Shown here: piece by piece, positions 61,195-64,000 of the stretch
Position numbering within the stretch: the first letter of the stretch is position 1
Layout of the letters: each line of letters starts with the position of its first letter
Origin: Bacillota bacterium
GTDB taxonomy: Bacteria; Bacillota; Clostridia; Lachnospirales; Lachnospiraceae
Direction: 5' to 3'
Length of the DNA stretch: 64,000 nt
Assembly: GCA_023386815.1 (NCBI GenBank)
Contig: JAEWIZ010000008.1
Location: 310,001-374,000, forward strand
Position numbers and translations under genes: made by a program
Notes under the pieces: generated by a model
The model's input: the letters and a program-made list of their open reading frames with translations, nothing else
Told to the model about the DNA's origin: nothing
The model's database searches: none

Positions 61195-62157
61195 ATGAAC
61201 CCTGAAATACTAGAAAAACTAAAAGTAATAACACCGGAAGAACAAGACATACTGGAAGGAAAAACTCAAATAAACAAATCCCTCTATATGGATTCCTCTT
61301 CGAATATTATTGATAATAAAAAGCTTCTGGATCACGGAAAGCTGATTCAAGTGCGTCCTCATACACGTTTTGTTCATTTTCCAAAGCATAAGCATAATTA
61401 TGTGGAAATGATCTATATGTGCCAGGGACAGACTCATCATGTAATCAATGGAGAAGATGTGGAGCTAAATGAAGGAGAACTTCTCTTTTTGAATCAAAAT
61501 GCAACTCAGGAAATACTTCCGGCGGGGAATGAGGATATTGCAGTTAATTTCATTATTCTCCCGGAATTTTTCGACCGAACCCTGGTAATGATAGGAGAAG
61601 AAGAAAATCTTCTTCGAGAATTTATCATAGGGTGTCTAAAGCGTGAGGACGATAAGGTAAACTATTTGCATTTTAAGGTGGCTGATATACTTCCGATTCA
61701 AAACTTAGTGGAGAATCTAATCTGGACGATCATGAATAACCAGCAAAATGTGCGCAGTATTCATCAGGTTACGATGGGTCTTATGTTTCTTCAATTGATG
61801 AATTATACGGATAAGGTATCGGTAGGTAAGAATCAGTATGAACAGGAGTTAGCGATTCGATTACTTCGTTATATTGAAGAACATTACCGGGACGGGAAAT
61901 TATCTGATTTGGCAGAGTCAATGCACTGCGATTTATATTGGTTAAGCCGCATGGTTAAAAAGCTGACAGGTAAGAACTTTACCGAGCTACTTCAGACAAA
62001 GAGATTAAATCAAGCAGCGTATTTACTTACGACTACCAAATTAACAGTCGCTGAGATTGGGTTGGCAGTGGGATATGATAATTTAAGCTATTTTCATCGT
62101 ATCTTCTTTGAAAAGTATAACGTATCCCCCAAAAAATATAGGGATGGTAAACCTTAG
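61195..62157 (+). CDS. AraC-family regulator, probably of rhamnose genes
   Basis: The 320-residue protein has a cupin-like sensor (HFPKHKHNYVEMIYMCQGQ near 62-80, ELLFLNQNATQEILPAG) and a C-terminal AraC pair (LAESMHCDLYWLSRMVKKLTG and IGLAVGYDNLSYFHRIFFEKY). The position just upstream of rhaB and rhaA, on the same strand, suggests a rhamnose-responsive activator of the RhaS/RhaR class, but nothing in the sensor proves the ligand. RBS AAAGGTG. Confidence 0.88.
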   Translation: MNPEILEKLKVITPEEQDILEGKTQINKSLYMDSSSNIIDNKKLLDHGKLIQVRPHTRFVHFPKHKHNYVEMIYMCQGQTHHVINGEDVELNEGELLFLNQNATQEILPAGNEDIAVNFIILPEFFDRTLVMIGEEENLLREFIIGCLKREDDKVNYLHFKVADILPIQNLVENLIWTIMNNQQNVRSIHQVTMGLMFLQLMNYTDKVSVGKNQYEQELAIRLLRYIEEHYRDGKLSDLAESMHCDLYWLSRMVKKLTGKNFTELLQTKRLNQAAYLLTTTKLTVAEIGLAVGYDNLSYFHRIFFEKYNVSPKKYRDGKP

Positions 62158-62248
62158 AAACCAGGTAACTTTCTCTCGAACTTGGGTTTCCTAAGTCTTT
62201 TCCTGCAAGGATACCTAGTTTCATGATGATATTGAATATTGCAAATGA

Positions 62249-62283
62249 GGACACTTTTTTATACAAAAGGTGTTCTTTTTTTT
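62249..62283 (+). terminator. Intrinsic terminator after the AraC gene
   Basis: GGACACTTTT can pair with AAAAGGTGTTC (G:U pairs included), followed by nine Ts. It separates the regulator from the rhamnose enzymes. Confidence 0.75.
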
Positions 62284-62298
62284 ATAGAAAAGATCTTG

Positions 62299-62373
62299 TA
62301 TAATTGTATCATGAGGTAAGCGTGAGGGAAAGCTATCATCACGCGAAAGAACCCTGAAATGAGTACAGAGGGT
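62299..62373 (+). promoter_or_regulatory. Candidate -10 and structured leader of the rhamnose operon
   Basis: TATAAT lies at 62299-62304 with only a T-rich -35. The leader has two short hairpins, GCGTGA/TCACGC (62320-62344) and ACCCT/AGGGT (62351-62373), before the AAGGAGGT site. Confidence 0.35.
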
Positions 62374-62411
62374 GCTTAGTTCAAGCTTCTTTCATGGAAA
62401 AGGAGGTATAT

Positions 62412-63806
62412 ATGAGTAATTATTACTTGGCGATTGATATTGGTGCTTCGAGCGGTCGCCACATTCTGGGTTATTTAAAGGATGGCAAGCTTGAGATGGA
62501 AGAAATCCATCGTTTTGAAAACGGCATTGCGGAAAAGAACGGCGAGTTTTGCTGGGATTTTGACAGATTATTTACTGAAATAAAGACAGGCATGAAGAAA
62601 TGTAAAGAGATAGGCAAAATTCCTGTAAGTGTCGGAGTCGATACTTGGGGAGTTGATTATGTCCTTCTTGACAATAATAATAAAGTTATTGGCAATACGG
62701 TAGCTTACCGTGATGGCCGTACCAAAGGAATGGATGATAAGGTTTATGAGATCATTTCTGAGGACAACCTCTATGCGAGAACTGGTATTCAAAAGCAAAT
62801 CTTTAACACGATCTATCAGTTGATGGCAGTAAAAGAGAAGCATCCGCAGTATTTGGAAAAGGCAGAGAGCTTTTTAATGGTTCCAGACTATTTCCATTTC
62901 CTTCTCAGTGGTGTAAAGAGCAATGAGTACACCAATGCAACCACAGGTCAGTTAGTAAATCCGGTTACAAAGAACTGGGATTATGAGCTGATTGATATGT
63001 TAGGTTACCCACGCAAAATCTTCACAGACACCTCTCTTCCTGGAACAGTTCTCGGCGGACTGACAAAGGAAATTCAGGAGGAAGTTGGTTTTGACTGTAA
63101 CGTGGTGCTTCCTGCAACACACGACACTGGTTCAGCTGTTATGGCAGTTCCCTCCAGTGATGAATTTCCGCTTTACATTAGCTCCGGTACCTGGTCTTTA
63201 ATGGGTATTGAACGTATGGATGCAGATTGCTCACCAGAGAGCAAAAAGTGTAACTTAACCAACGAAGGTGGTTATGACTATCGTTTCCGTTATTTGAAAA
63301 ACATCATGGGTCTTTGGATGATCCAGTCTGTAAAGAAGGAAATCGGGGCTGGCTTATCCTATGCTGAAATCTGTGATCAAGCCTCCAAAACCACGATTCC
63401 ATCCCTTGTTGATGCGAATGACGGACGTTTCTTAGCTCCGGCAAATATGACCAAAGAGGTTAAGAAGGCATGTGCTGAGTCAAATCAGCCGGTTCCGGAA
63501 GGAATTGCTGAGGTTGCAGCTGTTATCTATAACAGTCTAGCAAAATGCTATAAAAACACGATTGATGAGATTGAAGAATTAACAAATAAGAAGTTCGACA
63601 AGATCCATGTAGTTGGCGGTGGCTCCAATGCAGATTACTTAAATATGTTAACCGCTCGCTATACAGGCAGAACCGTTTATGCAGGTCCTGGAGAGGCAAC
63701 CGCAATCGGTAATATTCTGGCTCAGATGATCAGTAATAAGGATTTGGCAGATCTTAAGACTGCACGTGAATGTGTCAGCAAATCCTTTGATATTACAAAG
63801 TACTAA
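62412..63806 (+). CDS. rhaB: Rhamnulokinase
   Basis: The ATG at 62412 follows AAGGAGGT; the upstream ATG at 62394 overlaps poor context. The 464-residue FGGY kinase has AIDIGASSGRHILG at the N-terminus, VGVDTWGVDYVLLD, the catalytic-type ATHDTGSAVMA, SSGTWSLMGIE and VVGGGSNADYLNMLTA. It phosphorylates L-rhamnulose to L-rhamnulose-1-phosphate in the cytoplasm. Rhamnose isomerase follows. The upstream AraC regulator is its likely controller. Confidence 0.95.
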   Translation: MSNYYLAIDIGASSGRHILGYLKDGKLEMEEIHRFENGIAEKNGEFCWDFDRLFTEIKTGMKKCKEIGKIPVSVGVDTWGVDYVLLDNNNKVIGNTVAYRDGRTKGMDDKVYEIISEDNLYARTGIQKQIFNTIYQLMAVKEKHPQYLEKAESFLMVPDYFHFLLSGVKSNEYTNATTGQLVNPVTKNWDYELIDMLGYPRKIFTDTSLPGTVLGGLTKEIQEEVGFDCNVVLPATHDTGSAVMAVPSSDEFPLYISSGTWSLMGIERMDADCSPESKKCNLTNEGGYDYRFRYLKNIMGLWMIQSVKKEIGAGLSYAEICDQASKTTIPSLVDANDGRFLAPANMTKEVKKACAESNQPVPEGIAEVAAVIYNSLAKCYKNTIDEIEELTNKKFDKIHVVGGGSNADYLNMLTARYTGRTVYAGPGEATAIGNILAQMISNKDLADLKTARECVSKSFDITKY

Positions 63807-63888
63807 TGTTCAATAAGCCATTCATTTTCGTTTATTGGAGTTAATAATAACCTAGAAACTTAGAAATTATAATTAGGAGGAAAATAAT

Positions 63889-64000
63889 ATGACAACGTTA
63901 CAAAGATATGAATCCGCAAAAGAAATTTATGCAAAAATTGGTGTTGATACAGATGCAGCAATCAAAAAACTTCAGAGCATTCCGATCGCTATGCACTGCT
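63889..64000 (+). CDS. rhaA: L-rhamnose isomerase, 5' end only
   Basis: The ATG at 63889 follows TTAGGAGG. The first 37 residues (YESAKEIYAKIGVDTDAAI then LQSIPIAMHC) match the start of RhaA, whose family begins with this helix and an IPxxMHCW motif. The gene runs off the right edge. RhaA converts L-rhamnose to L-rhamnulose, the substrate of RhaB. Confidence 0.9.
   Translation, partial: MTTLQRYESAKEIYAKIGVDTDAAIKKLQSIPIAMHC

Overview
The window looks like the chromosome of a plant-fibre-degrading clostridium of the Lachnospiraceae. The DNA is AT-rich with strong AGGAGG ribosome-binding sites. It carries many YesM/YesN-type two-component systems, sugar ABC transporters built around lipoprotein binding proteins, and rhamnose genes at the right edge. 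Lachnoclostridium (Clostridium) phytofermentans is the closest organism I can think of, from gene content only; no database was searched. I see no rRNA, tRNA, CRISPR array, transposase or prophage.

Layout. (1) 1-12840: end of a beta-sandwich-type protein, a 13-bp tandem repeat, then a uronide/glycosaminoglycan-like utilisation locus. On the minus strand are a heparinase II/III-family lyase and a YesN/YesM pair; on the plus strand are a binding protein, two permeases, a GH88 unsaturated glucuronyl hydrolase and a DUF2264 protein. (2) 13190-19580: a second YesM/YesN pair with an LplA/LplB/YtcP-type transporter. (3) 20024-26669: a raffinose/melibiose-type transporter, a GH36 alpha-galactosidase and a convergent AraC regulator. 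(4) 26966-36153: a regulator, kinase and anchored binding protein forming a three-component sensor, then an Rbs/Mgl-type sugar ABC transporter with a FucU mutarotase. (5) 36650-43110: a pentapeptide-repeat protein, two esterases, an H-NOX/chemotaxis fusion and an alanine/glycine symporter. (6) 43275-49062: a folate and p-aminobenzoate operon. (7) 49131-61088: a LysR regulator, a UroD-like protein, a C-glycoside-deglycosidase-like alpha/beta pair, a second Rbs-type transporter, a second UroD-like (methyltransferase-type) protein, a PocR-AraC regulator, a corrinoid protein and a lone acyltransferase-fold protein. (8) 61195-64000: AraC regulator, rhamnulokinase and the start of rhamnose isomerase.

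How it works together. Most of the window is a row of sense-import-degrade modules for plant or host glycans: a membrane kinase or AraC regulator senses a sugar, an ABC transporter imports the oligosaccharide, and cytoplasmic enzymes without signal peptides cleave it.

The part I consider most likely to hold an undescribed system is region 7. A predicted C-glycoside deglycosidase pair sits in the same operon as a sugar transporter and a divergent UroD-family protein, next to corrinoid methyl-transfer genes. This suggests uptake and dismantling of glycosylated, possibly methoxylated, plant secondary metabolites. The H-NOX receptor keeps all three residues of the known O2-binding pocket, so it is a predicted oxygen sensor in an apparently anaerobic organism.
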